NCBI GenBank assembly: GCA_028293725.1
Contig: JAQGOE010000057.1
Location: 1-9,985, forward strand
DNA: 9,985 nt
Source of the DNA: Gammaproteobacteria bacterium
GTDB taxonomy: Bacteria > Pseudomonadota > Gammaproteobacteria > Steroidobacterales > Steroidobacteraceae
Direction of reading: 5' to 3'
Positions 1 through 6,203 of the stretch are shown in pieces. Position 1 is the stretch's first letter. Every line of letters begins with the position of its first letter. The notes under the pieces are model-generated. The model was not told the DNA's origin and did not search any database. It was given only the letters and a program-made list of their open reading frames with translations. The position numbers and the translations under genes are program-made.

Positions 1-311
1 CGTTCCTGTCCGCCTTCAACGTCGGACATGAGCTCTACACCCTGCAAGCGCGAGTGTGGAATACCGACGCGCAGATGGATGCGAGGCGGCGTGAGCTCTC
101 GGGAATCGAGCACGGCATAGTCGGGAGGTCCGCAGCGGTGGTGAGCGATGGAACGACCAGCGAGCAGCGCGCTCAGGCGCTCGTCGACACCGCCCAGATG
201 GCGGAGCAGGCCGGCCGCCTGCGGGAGGAAATCCATCAGCTCGAGGCGGATCGCGTGAACTATGAACGGGATCTCGAGGACTATCGTTCGAGAGTACACC
301 CGATCACCTGA
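1..311 (+). CDS. C-terminal part of a coiled-coil-rich hypothetical protein (5' end outside window)
   Basis: The reading frame is open from base 3 to the TGA at 309-311, so the gene begins before the window. The visible residues open with a moderately hydrophobic stretch (FLSAFNVGHELYTLQ). A charged, heptad-like region rich in Glu, Arg, Gln and Ala follows and contains ELSGIEHG, RLREEIHQLEADR and YERDLEDYRSR. This suits a coiled coil following a membrane helix that lies outside the window. Codon third positions are strongly G/C, which supports real coding. A GTG at 54 is an internal start only if the upstream residues are not coding, and they appear to be. The 3' end overlaps the next ORF by 50 bases. 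I do not recognise the family and assign no function. Confidence 0.6.
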   Translation, partial: FLSAFNVGHELYTLQARVWNTDAQMDARRRELSGIEHGIVGRSAAVVSDGTTSEQRAQALVDTAQMAEQAGRLREEIHQLEADRVNYERDLEDYRSRVHPIT

Positions 312-459
312 GGGAGACCGCGCTTACCGGCTCATTTCCGCGGTGCTATCTCGGTCGTTGGGGTTCGGACTGGTGATCGTAGGCCTGAAGATTGCGGCCG
401 ACGTGCATGCGCATGTTGCCGAACGTGGAAAGTTCTCGCCCCCCGGAGTGCGCGCATAG
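262..459 (+). CDS. Small one-helix membrane protein, hypothetical
   Basis: This 65-residue ORF starts inside the previous gene, in a different frame, and ends at a TAG at 457-459. A hydrophobic segment at about residues 24-46 (LISAVLSRSLGFGLVIVGLK) could be a membrane helix, with a short His- and Ala-containing tail after it. The start is uncertain. ATG 262 implies a 50-base overlap with a weak purine-rich stretch upstream. GTG 343 would give a 38-residue product but has no visible ribosome binding site. It is in the same frame as the amj fragment that follows, separated only by the amber stop, but its residues do not resemble the Amj N-terminal half. I do not recognise it. It could also be debris at the left edge of the amj deletion. 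Confidence 0.35.
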   Translation: MNGISRTIVREYTRSPEGDRAYRLISAVLSRSLGFGLVIVGLKIAADVHAHVAERGKFSPPGVRA

Positions 460-558
460 ACCAACAAGACCGACGAAGCGTCGGGTTTCGCTGTCCGGTC
501 GTCGACTCATACCGAAAATATCACGCGGATTCGTTCCGGAAGGATCATTTCACCCTGG

Positions 559-882
559 GTGATCGTGCTCAATGTGCTGGCCATTGCGCTCTGGACCACC
601 GGCGTGTTCGCGTCGCTCTACGCCGGGTATTTGAATCCTGCGCTTCGAGTCACTTCGAGCACGCTGTCTGCCGTGATCAACGGCACCGCGACCATCATGA
701 TGTTTGTCTTCATTGACCCTCAAATGATGACCGACGATGTCGTCGAGGGTAGGATGACGCAGTCTCATTTCAGGCGCGTCGTTGTTTGGCTCGTCGGCAG
801 CCGCATTGCAGGGACGTTGCTCGCTCAGTTGATCTTAGTTCCCGCCGCCACGTTAATTGTCTGTGTTGCGCAGATCATGTGA
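559..882 (+). pseudogene. amj: Amj-family lipid II flippase, C-terminal half only
   Basis: Amj (DUF2837) is an inner-membrane protein that can substitute for MurJ in flipping the peptidoglycan precursor lipid II. The full protein is about 260-270 residues. The 107 residues here match what I know of its C-terminal half: a helix with WTTGVFASLYAGYLNP, then TSSTLSAVINGTATIMMFVF, the block FIDPQMMTDDVVEG, and the last helix with WLVGSRIAGTLLAQL. Family-like residues (RIISPWVIVLN) extend upstream of GTG 559 to about base 540, so this GTG is probably an internal codon and not a real start. The frame stays open back to the TAG at 457-459, but nothing there resembles the N-terminal half (RLAGVRT-type signature and first helices). 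I infer a 5'-truncated remnant. Family assignment is from memory of its motifs, without a search. Confidence 0.7.
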
Positions 883-1171
883 TTTCGTGAGCACTCAGTT
901 GTTCCCGCGAGCGGCGGCTAACGGGAGGTGTGATCCGCTGGACGACCGTCCGTTCCTGGCCGGATGCGGTCATACCGCTACGGCGGAACCCGACCCTGTT
1001 CTGCCACGGAATTTTTCCGGTAACGGCCATTCAAAACGGGGAAAGCAGTCGCAGTGCGACACTGCAGTGTGGGGTCCTCTTAAGCGGGAACCACACTAGC
1101 CCGTGCACCGCCAACGAGGTAACATGAAAGTCCTGACGGTTCACCGTACGAAACACCCATTGGTTTGATCT
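883..1171. other. Intergenic, no gene seen; two inverted repeats
   Basis: No convincing coding sequence lies between the amj fragment and the amidohydrolase; short open frames here have no family resemblance. AGTGTGG at 1066-1072 pairs with CCACACT at 1091-1097, giving a 7-bp stem with an 18-base loop and no T-run, so it is at best a weak terminator. ACGGT at 1136-1140 and ACCGT at 1143-1147 form a 12-base palindrome 24 bases upstream of the amidohydrolase start, which could be part of an operator. Neither assignment is firm. Confidence 0.4.
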
Positions 1172-2149
1172 GTGGAACCAAAGTTAACACGACGGGACAT
1201 GCTCGTCAGAAGCGTTGCCACGGCGTTTTGCGCGCACTACGCACGACCCGCCCACGGCGCCGCCTCTCAACCCGCAACCGCCGTTAATTTCGAAGTCCCT
1301 CCGGCCGCCTGCGACAGCCATTCACACATATTCTGTGATCCGCAACGCTTTCCCTTTTGGAATGGTCGAACGTACACGCCAGAAGTCGCCTCCGTCAGAG
1401 AGTCGCTTGCCCTACATCGTGCGCTACACATGACAAGGATTGTCATCGTGAACTCCCTGGTCTACGGCGCTGACAACTCATGCATGCTCGATGCGCTCCG
1501 GCAGATCGGGCATCGAGCGCGGGGCATAGCGCTCATCGATGACACAACCTCGGACGCCGAACTCGATACTCTGGCGGCCGCCGGGGTGTGTGGGATTCGC
1601 TTGAATTTTGTCGATCTCGGTACCCCGGACGCGGCTGCGGTTCGTCAGCGATTCCAGACCGCCATAAAGAGAATCGCAGGTAGAAATTGGCACGTTCAAA
1701 TCTACTCAAAACTTACCGTCGTCGAAGCACTTGCCGATGAGGTGATGAAGACGCGGATTCCGGTGGTTTTCGATCATTTCGCCGGCGCGCCTGCATCACT
1801 TGGTACAGGTCAACCGGGGTTTGACATCTTGGTAAATCTCGTTCGGGCTGGCAAGGCATACATCAAACTGTCAGCAGCGTACCGAATATCAGAGCGATCG
1901 CGTGATTACGTGGACGTGGCCCCGCTTGCTCAGGCGCTGATTTCCGCGAATCCCGAACGCGTGCTATGGGGAACAGACTGGCCCCACCCAGATTCGTCTC
2001 GCGTGCCCGGCCGTAATCCAACCGATCTCGCGCCGTTACTCCAAATTGACGACGGTCAGCTCCTCAACCAACTACCGCTTTGGGCACCGGATGCGAGGTT
2101 GAGGCGGAAGATCTTGGTCGAAAACCCGGCATTACTTTACGGATTCTGA
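1172..2149 (+). CDS. Tat-exported amidohydrolase (amidohydrolase_2 / LigI-like lactonase family)
   Basis: This is a 325-residue TIM-barrel metal-dependent hydrolase of the family that includes 2-pyrone-4,6-dicarboxylate lactonase (LigI) and D-galactarolactone isomerase. The N-terminus carries a twin-arginine signal (TRRDMLVRS, residues 6-14, then a short Ala-rich segment ending PAHGA near residue 30), so it probably acts in the periplasm. Family signatures are visible in order: CDSHSHIF (47-54, metal-type HxH), GVCGIRLNF (138-146), WHVQIY (173-178), VVFDHFAG (198-205) and WGTDWPHP (266-273, the Asp in the usual catalytic position). GTG 1172 is the first possible start after an in-frame TGA at 1166, and it keeps the Arg pair, whereas ATG 1199 would lose it. 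No clear Shine-Dalgarno is seen. The transporter downstream suggests an organic acid or lactone substrate, but the exact substrate cannot be read from sequence. Confidence 0.85.
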   Translation: MEPKLTRRDMLVRSVATAFCAHYARPAHGAASQPATAVNFEVPPAACDSHSHIFCDPQRFPFWNGRTYTPEVASVRESLALHRALHMTRIVIVNSLVYGADNSCMLDALRQIGHRARGIALIDDTTSDAELDTLAAAGVCGIRLNFVDLGTPDAAAVRQRFQTAIKRIAGRNWHVQIYSKLTVVEALADEVMKTRIPVVFDHFAGAPASLGTGQPGFDILVNLVRAGKAYIKLSAAYRISERSRDYVDVAPLAQALISANPERVLWGTDWPHPDSSRVPGRNPTDLAPLLQIDDGQLLNQLPLWAPDARLRRKILVENPALLYGF

Positions 2150-2318
2150 CCTGCGCGCCCGGCCCCGCTGCCGAACTTTGCGGAAGAGAGAAGCTTTCGG
2201 AGAGTCAACTCAGCTCAACCGCTTCACCCGTTTCAGGCGCCCGCCTTAGTGCTGCTCCCAATAATTCGTTCCTGGGGAATGGAGTCAACACGCGCAGGGT
2301 TTGCTTCGGTGCGAGAGT

Positions 2319-2513
2319 TCACTGCACCGGGTGCGTGCGTCGTAAATTGGGCGCGTTAGAAGGCGCCTTCAACTTAGGCGGCTCCGTGCCGGCTGAGTTG
2401 GGCACGGCAAACCGGGCATACACCTTTGGCATCTGTGCGACGACTGCGGCGCTAACGGCCGCCATGCCCATTCCCTTCAGCAAACTCCTCCGACTGATCT
2501 CCGTACCGCTCAT
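2319..2513 (-). pseudogene. Truncated second Tat-type amidohydrolase, N-terminal stub
   Basis: Reading from ATG at 2513 on the minus strand gives a textbook Tat leader: SRRSLLKGMGMAAVSAAVVA, then a mature start NSAGTEPPKLKAPSNA. That last block is typical of the residues just before the first metal motif (NACDxHxHI) in exported amidohydrolases. Here it breaks off after SNA, at about base 2351, into PNLRRTHPVQ and a stop at 2319, with no HxH motif and no barrel. None of the three frames further downstream recovers it. I infer an N-terminal remnant left by a deletion. The upstream TTG at 2546 is a less likely start, and a GGAG lies about 11 bases before the ATG. It converges on the intact amidohydrolase at 1172-2149 and probably belongs to the same broad family, which could have favoured recombination. 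Confidence 0.65.
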
Positions 2514-2551
2514 CTGAAGAATCTCCACAGTCTGAGGCACAAGCAACGTGA

Positions 2552-2581
2552 TTGATACCGATTATGCCCGGCTCGTCTAAT
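2552..2581 (+). promoter_or_regulatory. Possible sigma-70 promoter for the MFS gene
   Basis: TTGATA at 2552-2557 and TCTAAT at 2576-2581 each match the consensus hexamers at five of six positions, with an 18-base spacer. They lie about 140 bases upstream of the transporter start, in a gene-free stretch that also holds the divergent start of the amidohydrolase stub. This is a pattern match only. Confidence 0.3.
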
Positions 2582-2718
2582 GTAAGTAGTGCTGTGGCTG
2601 GGCGAAATGAGGTCTATAGTGAGGGTGTCTCAGTAAAGAAGCGGGCTGAAGCGTTTCGTGCCGACGGCCCGCGGCGCCGCAGAAAAACGCTACACCCCTG
2701 CTGTGAGAATTGAGCAGC

Positions 2719-4026
2719 ATGACTGAGCAACAACAACGATCGGCAGGACTTCTGGTGGCCGACAACTCACTCCCCCAAGTCTGGGGCCGCCGCCACGCAC
2801 TACTGGCGATGTGCTTCTTGGCGATGTTCATTGCCTATACCGATCGCGTCAACATCTCAGTTGCCTCGGTCGCCATGCGCGAGCAACTCGGCTGGACCCA
2901 AACTGTCAAGGGCATCGTACTGTCTTCATTCTTCATCGGTTACATGCTCTTCATGGTGGCGAGCGGCTGGCTGGCAACCCGCTTTGGGGGCAAGCGTGTA
3001 CTCGCGATTTCCGTTGTCTGGTGGTCGGTGTTTACCGTCCTGACGCCTTGGGCTGCTTCGATCTCGATCGCGGCACTGGTCACCGCGAGAATCGCGTTGG
3101 GAATAGGTGAAGCGGCAGTAATGCCTGCAACCTACGAACTATTTCGCCGCTGGGTGCCGGAAAGCGAGCGCTCGCGGGCCGTCACCCGCTTCTTGAGCGG
3201 CATACCAGTCGGACAGATCGTCGGACTCCTGGTCACCGGATGGCTGACCAGTCGGCTCGGCTGGCCAGCATCCTTCTATCTCTTTGGCCTGATCGGATTC
3301 ATATGGACGGCGTTCTGGCTGGCACGTATCAGTAACGACCCGGCCGACGACAGGCACATCACTGCACAGGAGCTACGACTACTTCAGGCAGACACGGAGC
3401 TCGAACAGGTACCGGTAGGTGCATCTTTACGGAGGCTTCTGGCCAAGTCTCCAGTCTGGGCAGTCTTCGTCGCTCATTTCTGCAATAACTGGGGCCTGTA
3501 TCTGCTGATTGCCTGGCTCCCCAGCTACTTCCGCGACGCGATGGGGGTTAGCTTCGCGAACGCTGGAGTATATGCAGCGGCGCCGTGGCTTGCGGCCTTC
3601 GCCACCGGAAACGTGGTTGCCGTGTTGGCGGATAAAGCCATCGCGCGTGGCGCTACTGTTATACTCATCAGGAAGCTGGTCGTCGGTGTTGGTCTCTTGA
3701 CCTTTGCGGGTTTTCTCCTTCTCGTGCGAGAGGCACACTCTCCGACGAGTGCGTTAGTTCTAGTGTGCGCGGCGACCGGTGCGTTAGGGATTTGCTGGTC
3801 GGGTTTCGCGCCGAATTTGCTCGACATTGCCCCTCGCCACTGTGCAGTGCTGGTCGGTGTGAGTAATACCCTGGCGACGGTTCCCGGAGTTGCGGGCGTA
3901 GCAATCACGGGCTGGCTCGTCGACCGGACCGGCACCTACTCCGCAACCTTCACACTAACCGCCGCGGTAGCTATCCTTGGCGCGCTCATATACATCATAT
4001 TCGGAAGCGCCAAGCGCATAGACTGA
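2719..4026 (+). CDS. MFS transporter, ACS (anion:cation symporter) type
   Basis: This is a 435-residue, probably 12-helix inner-membrane transporter of the anion:cation symporter group, whose members import carboxylates such as galactonate, glucarate, hexuronates, phthalate and 4-hydroxyphenylacetate. Landmarks are YTDRVNISVA in the first helix (residues 40-49), the loop 2-3 motif GWLATRFGGKRVL (83-95), RIALGIGEAAVMPA in helix 4 (124-137), a charged central loop around residues 208-240, and a second six-helix half ending in a Lys/Arg-rich tail. The length is normal and no frame break is seen. ATG 2719 is preferred; TTG 2710 would add three residues. No strong Shine-Dalgarno is visible. With the exported amidohydrolase upstream it could form an uptake and processing pair for an organic acid or sugar lactone, although a stub and 569 bases separate them. 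The substrate is unknown. Confidence 0.88.
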   Translation: MTEQQQRSAGLLVADNSLPQVWGRRHALLAMCFLAMFIAYTDRVNISVASVAMREQLGWTQTVKGIVLSSFFIGYMLFMVASGWLATRFGGKRVLAISVVWWSVFTVLTPWAASISIAALVTARIALGIGEAAVMPATYELFRRWVPESERSRAVTRFLSGIPVGQIVGLLVTGWLTSRLGWPASFYLFGLIGFIWTAFWLARISNDPADDRHITAQELRLLQADTELEQVPVGASLRRLLAKSPVWAVFVAHFCNNWGLYLLIAWLPSYFRDAMGVSFANAGVYAAAPWLAAFATGNVVAVLADKAIARGATVILIRKLVVGVGLLTFAGFLLLVREAHSPTSALVLVCAATGALGICWSGFAPNLLDIAPRHCAVLVGVSNTLATVPGVAGVAITGWLVDRTGTYSATFTLTAAVAILGALIYIIFGSAKRID

Positions 4027-4108
4027 TGACGGCGTGCGGGACTCACTTGGCCGCATCGAGATATAGAAACCGGTTCCGGAACGCGAGGGGCTCGTGAGCG
4101 CCGTGCGT

Positions 4109-4166
4109 GGGCAGCGCCAGTTCGGAGCCGGTCGGCGAAATGGTGCTGTCGACCCGAAGGCGACGG
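4109..4166 (+). repeat. Palindromic intergenic repeat, copy A (left-truncated)
   Basis: This copy matches copies B and C from CAGCGCCAGTTCG onward with a handful of substitutions, and it continues through GCTGTCGACCCGAAGGCGAC as in copy C. The left part present in B and C is not recognisable. The left inverted arm reads GGCAGCG where copy C has CGACAGCG, so the stem is weakened. It shares the orientation of the other two copies. Like copy C, it is followed 36-37 bases later by the AAAGCGG-type 16-mer. Confidence 0.75.
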
Positions 4167-4200
4167 TCAGTTGCCTCCACCTAGACTCTTGTGAGATGCG

Positions 4201-4216
4201 AAAGCGGACGTTCACA
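4201..4216 (+). repeat. Satellite 16-mer AAAGCGGNCRTTCRCA, copy 1
   Basis: The sequence reads AAAGCGGACGTTCACA. Two further intergenic copies at 7292-7307 and 8333-8348 differ at only two or three positions each. It lies 36 bases after the shared right end of repeat copy A, nearly the same distance as in copy C. Confidence 0.5.
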
Positions 4217-4507
4217 AACCAACATCACCATCACGCCTCCTTCATTACGACAAAGGTCCCGCAGAGGTAGGCGATGGAATCCGCCGATGCACAACGCTCG
4301 ACGTTGAGCGTGCGGTTGATGTGCGCCCGTGTTTACACAAACACCTGCGGCATGGTGTCGGGAAAGGCATTTCCGGTAGACTTACTGCGACGCGGCAAGA
4401 GCATCTTTGGCGCGAAATTCGTCGCTGTGGGAAGACAACCAGCAGGTACTCAGGATGCGTGACGAGAAAACCCACCCGCACCGTCGCCAGATCCGCGCGG
4501 CGTGGAC

Positions 4508-5392
4508 ATGACGACCGACTGCGGCGAATGCGGCACCCCTGCGCGCTTTGTTGCCCGGTTCACCTGGGCAAGGTTGCCGTTCTTCGTTGTGTCGCTGCTG
4601 GCTGCCCTGATCGTGCTGCAGGAGCTAGTCGCACTTGTGGCGCATCAGATACCACTCGCTGCGCGACCGCTATGGCTGGTGCCCGCAAAACTGTTGTTAG
4701 GCGCCCTGATGCTGTGGCTGTATTGCGGCGAGGTGCACTATTTCGAGCGCCGCGACATCGCGGAACTGGCGCGGGACCGTGCGGCGTGGCGGGTTGCCGC
4801 GGGCATTGTTCTTGGTGCGGCGTTATTCAGCATTGTGTTCGCGTTGCTGGCGGTCGGCGGGTACGTGCAGCATCTGAGATTCGGTGGCATCACCGGCCTG
4901 CCGGTTCAGTTGGCGACTTCCTTCGCAGCGGCGGTTGGGGAAGAGCTGGTCTTCCGAGGCGCGATCTACCGTATTACTGATGAACGGTTCGGAACGGCGG
5001 CGGCGCTGCTGGTCTCGAGCGTCCTGTTCGGACTGTTGCACGCGGCCAATTCCGGCGCGACGCCAGTGAGTACGGTCGCGATCGCGCTCGAAGCCGGCGC
5101 ACTGCTGGGCATGGCCTATTCGTCGTCGCGCAGTCTGTGGCTGCCCATGGGACTGCACTTTGGCTGGAACTTCACAGAAGGCGGGGTTTTCGGCACGCAC
5201 GTATCGGGTGGTCAATCGCACGGTCTGATCGAATCAGTGCTCTCGGGTCCCACACTGGTGACCGGCGGCGCCTTTGGCCCTGAGGCATCGGTGATTGCCG
5301 TCGCGGTGTGCCTCGCCGCAACCGCAGTAATTGGCCTGTGGACCGTGCGTCACGGTCACTGGCGGCCATGGCGCCGGGAACCGGTGCTGTAG
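4508..5392 (+). CDS. CPBP-family intramembrane glutamic endopeptidase (CAAX/Abi type)
   Basis: This is an integral membrane protease of the CPBP family, related to eukaryotic Rce1. Bacterial members process membrane proteins or act in bacteriocin immunity and stress, but most have no known substrate. Counting from the GTG at 4502, the three catalytic motifs are intact: GEELVFRG (residues 146-153, the EExxxR motif), FGLLH (176-180, FxxxH) and HFGWN (219-223, HxxxN). Hydrophobic segments at about 24-48, 58-76, 97-120, 133-150 and 164-182, plus two to three more toward the end, fit a polytopic protein of normal length. A CxxC (residues 7 and 10) sits in the short N-terminal tail. ATG 4508 and GTG 4502 are both possible and differ by two residues; neither has a clear ribosome binding site. 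Upstream is gene-poor, so it is probably transcribed alone. Its substrate is unknown. Confidence 0.88.
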   Translation: MTTDCGECGTPARFVARFTWARLPFFVVSLLAALIVLQELVALVAHQIPLAARPLWLVPAKLLLGALMLWLYCGEVHYFERRDIAELARDRAAWRVAAGIVLGAALFSIVFALLAVGGYVQHLRFGGITGLPVQLATSFAAAVGEELVFRGAIYRITDERFGTAAALLVSSVLFGLLHAANSGATPVSTVAIALEAGALLGMAYSSSRSLWLPMGLHFGWNFTEGGVFGTHVSGGQSHGLIESVLSGPTLVTGGAFGPEASVIAVAVCLAATAVIGLWTVRHGHWRPWRREPVL

Positions 5393-5572
5393 ATGCAGGC
5401 CGCCGTGGTGTGGTCGCCATCATTCGCTTCCGGTCCGGCCTGTCTCAGGCGGCCCTGCATGTCGCCCGGGACCAAACCGGTACTGACCCAACCCGACCCC
5501 GTCCCTGCCATTCGTGAAAGTCCGCTTCGCGGTCGCCCAATGATCGTTGCTCATGAGTGCTATCAGCAAGAC

Positions 5573-5698
5573 TCAGGGCGACGGCGGTACACGTAGTTTA
5601 ACTATGCTGCATTTGCCTGCAGTGGACGTGGTTCCACCTCCACCGGAGAACATCTGATTCCAAGTGCCGTCCGCCCGGTCTATCGAGACAGTCCAGGA
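5573..5698 (-). pseudogene. Out-of-frame C-terminal tail of the secreted protein gene
   Basis: After the frameshift the minus strand stays open in another frame for 41 codons, to a TGA at 5573-5575. It encodes SWTVSIDRADGTWNQ, then a Gly- and Thr-rich loop ending in GKCSIVKL. This looks like the natural end of a small beta-rich secreted protein: strand-like residues, a DR.DGTWN turn, and a Cys near the C-terminus that could pair with the Cys at residue 32 of the first part. Removing two bases from the ACACAC tract at 5698-5703 joins both parts into one 134-residue protein. That inference rests on sequence character alone. Confidence 0.6.
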
Positions 5699-5979
5699 CA
5701 CACGTCGTCAGAGTCAACGGCCAACTGGAATGCATCTTCACTGATCGAGTGGATCGGATACCAGCGATGCTCGTCCCAGTTGAACCAGCGCCCGCCGGAA
5801 CTTTCCAGATACAGCGTGTAGAAGCGTGTGATCCGCGTTTGCGTGTGAATATCGACGCCTCCTTGGGCGGATTCGATCCCATGGCACCTGTAAGTTAGGC
5901 GCTGATCTGCATGCGCGACGAACGGCAGCAGAGTCAGAAACCCCAGAGAAAGAAGTTTGTGCCGTGTTCTCGTTGTCAT
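5680..5979 (-). CDS. Small secreted/periplasmic protein, frameshifted near its C-terminus
   Basis: The ORF encodes 99 residues. A clear Sec signal peptide comes first: a basic start (MTTRTRHK), a hydrophobic core LLSLGFLTLLPF, and a likely cleavage after AHA at residues 22-24. The mature part is rich in aromatic and Thr residues, with YRCHG at 30-34, RFYTLYLESSGG, and WFNWDEHRWYPI. The last six residues (CPGLSR) look foreign; the expected continuation lies in another frame (5573-5698). The break coincides with ACACAC at 5698-5703, so a two-base slippage expansion, or a sequencing error, is the simplest explanation. A repaired gene would encode 134 residues. I do not recognise a named family. 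ATG 5979 is chosen because it starts the signal peptide. The gene lies downstream of the SDR on the same strand, separated by repeat copy B. Confidence 0.65.
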   Translation of the reverse strand: MTTRTRHKLLSLGFLTLLPFVAHADQRLTYRCHGIESAQGGVDIHTQTRITRFYTLYLESSGGRWFNWDEHRWYPIHSISEDAFQLAVDSDDVCPGLSR

Positions 5980-6063
5980 TCAATGGTCCAAAAGCGTAGC
6001 CACTTGTAGCATGGCGTGATCGCCGTTTCCAACGTCCGCTATCCGGCAGGCAGTTAATGAGCC

Positions 6064-6139
6064 CAAGCGTCCGCAATTGGCCGACAGCGCCAGTTCGATG
6101 CCGGTCGGTGAAATGACGCTTCCGACCCGAAGCGGACAT
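6064..6139 (+). repeat. Palindromic intergenic repeat, copy B
   Basis: This copy shares 43 identical consecutive bases with copy C (6078-6120 against 7195-7237) plus matching flanks (CAAGCGTCCG on the left, CGACCCGAAG on the right). The inner arm is damaged (CGACAGCG against CGCTTCCG), but an outer pair is perfect: GTCCGC at 6069-6074 and GCGGAC at 6132-6137. It lies between the start of the secreted-protein gene and the end of the SDR gene. Confidence 0.85.
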
Positions 6140-6203
6140 GCCGATAGGTCTCGCCGAGCTAATGGTTGGTACAGCCCGCAATCAGTGGCAAGCTGCACGT
6201 CAA

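Larger units (their letters stand above)
4027..4507. other. Gene-poor stretch with repeat copy A and possible gene remnants
   Basis: No intact gene is convincing here. Besides repeat copy A and a satellite 16-mer, two minus-strand fragments flank the repeat. One is a tail reading HEPLAFRNRFLYLDAAK with a TGA at 4043-4045. The other is a possible start, GGAGG then ATG at 4231 five bases on, reading MVMLVCERPLSHLTRV. Together they may be the ends of a lost minus-strand gene. ACGCTC (4294-4299) and GAGCGT (4306-4311) form a near-perfect 18-base palindrome about 200 bases upstream of the protease gene. The open frames across 4321-4500 have no recognisable family. Confidence 0.4.

Noticed and set aside
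262..882. One full-length Amj gene interrupted by the amber codon at 457-459
   Set aside because: Both parts share a frame, but the residues before the stop do not resemble the Amj N-terminal half and are too few, so simple stop read-through would not restore the protein.
3525..3935. 136-codon minus-strand open frame
   Set aside because: It is antisense to the second half of the MFS transporter; composition is typical of a shadow frame.
4321..4980. 219-codon plus-strand open frame overlapping the CPBP gene
   Set aside because: Its second half is a shadow of the CPBP protease, which has all three catalytic motifs; the Arg- and Cys-rich translation looks non-natural.
4823..5221. 132-codon minus-strand open frame
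   Set aside because: It is antisense to the CPBP catalytic core, with Arg- and Gln-rich low-quality residues and no domain.
5515..5545. Possible fourth repeat copy in reverse orientation (GTCCGCTTCGCGG)
   Set aside because: Only about 13 bases resemble the reversed right end of copy B and the match stops there; too short to call.
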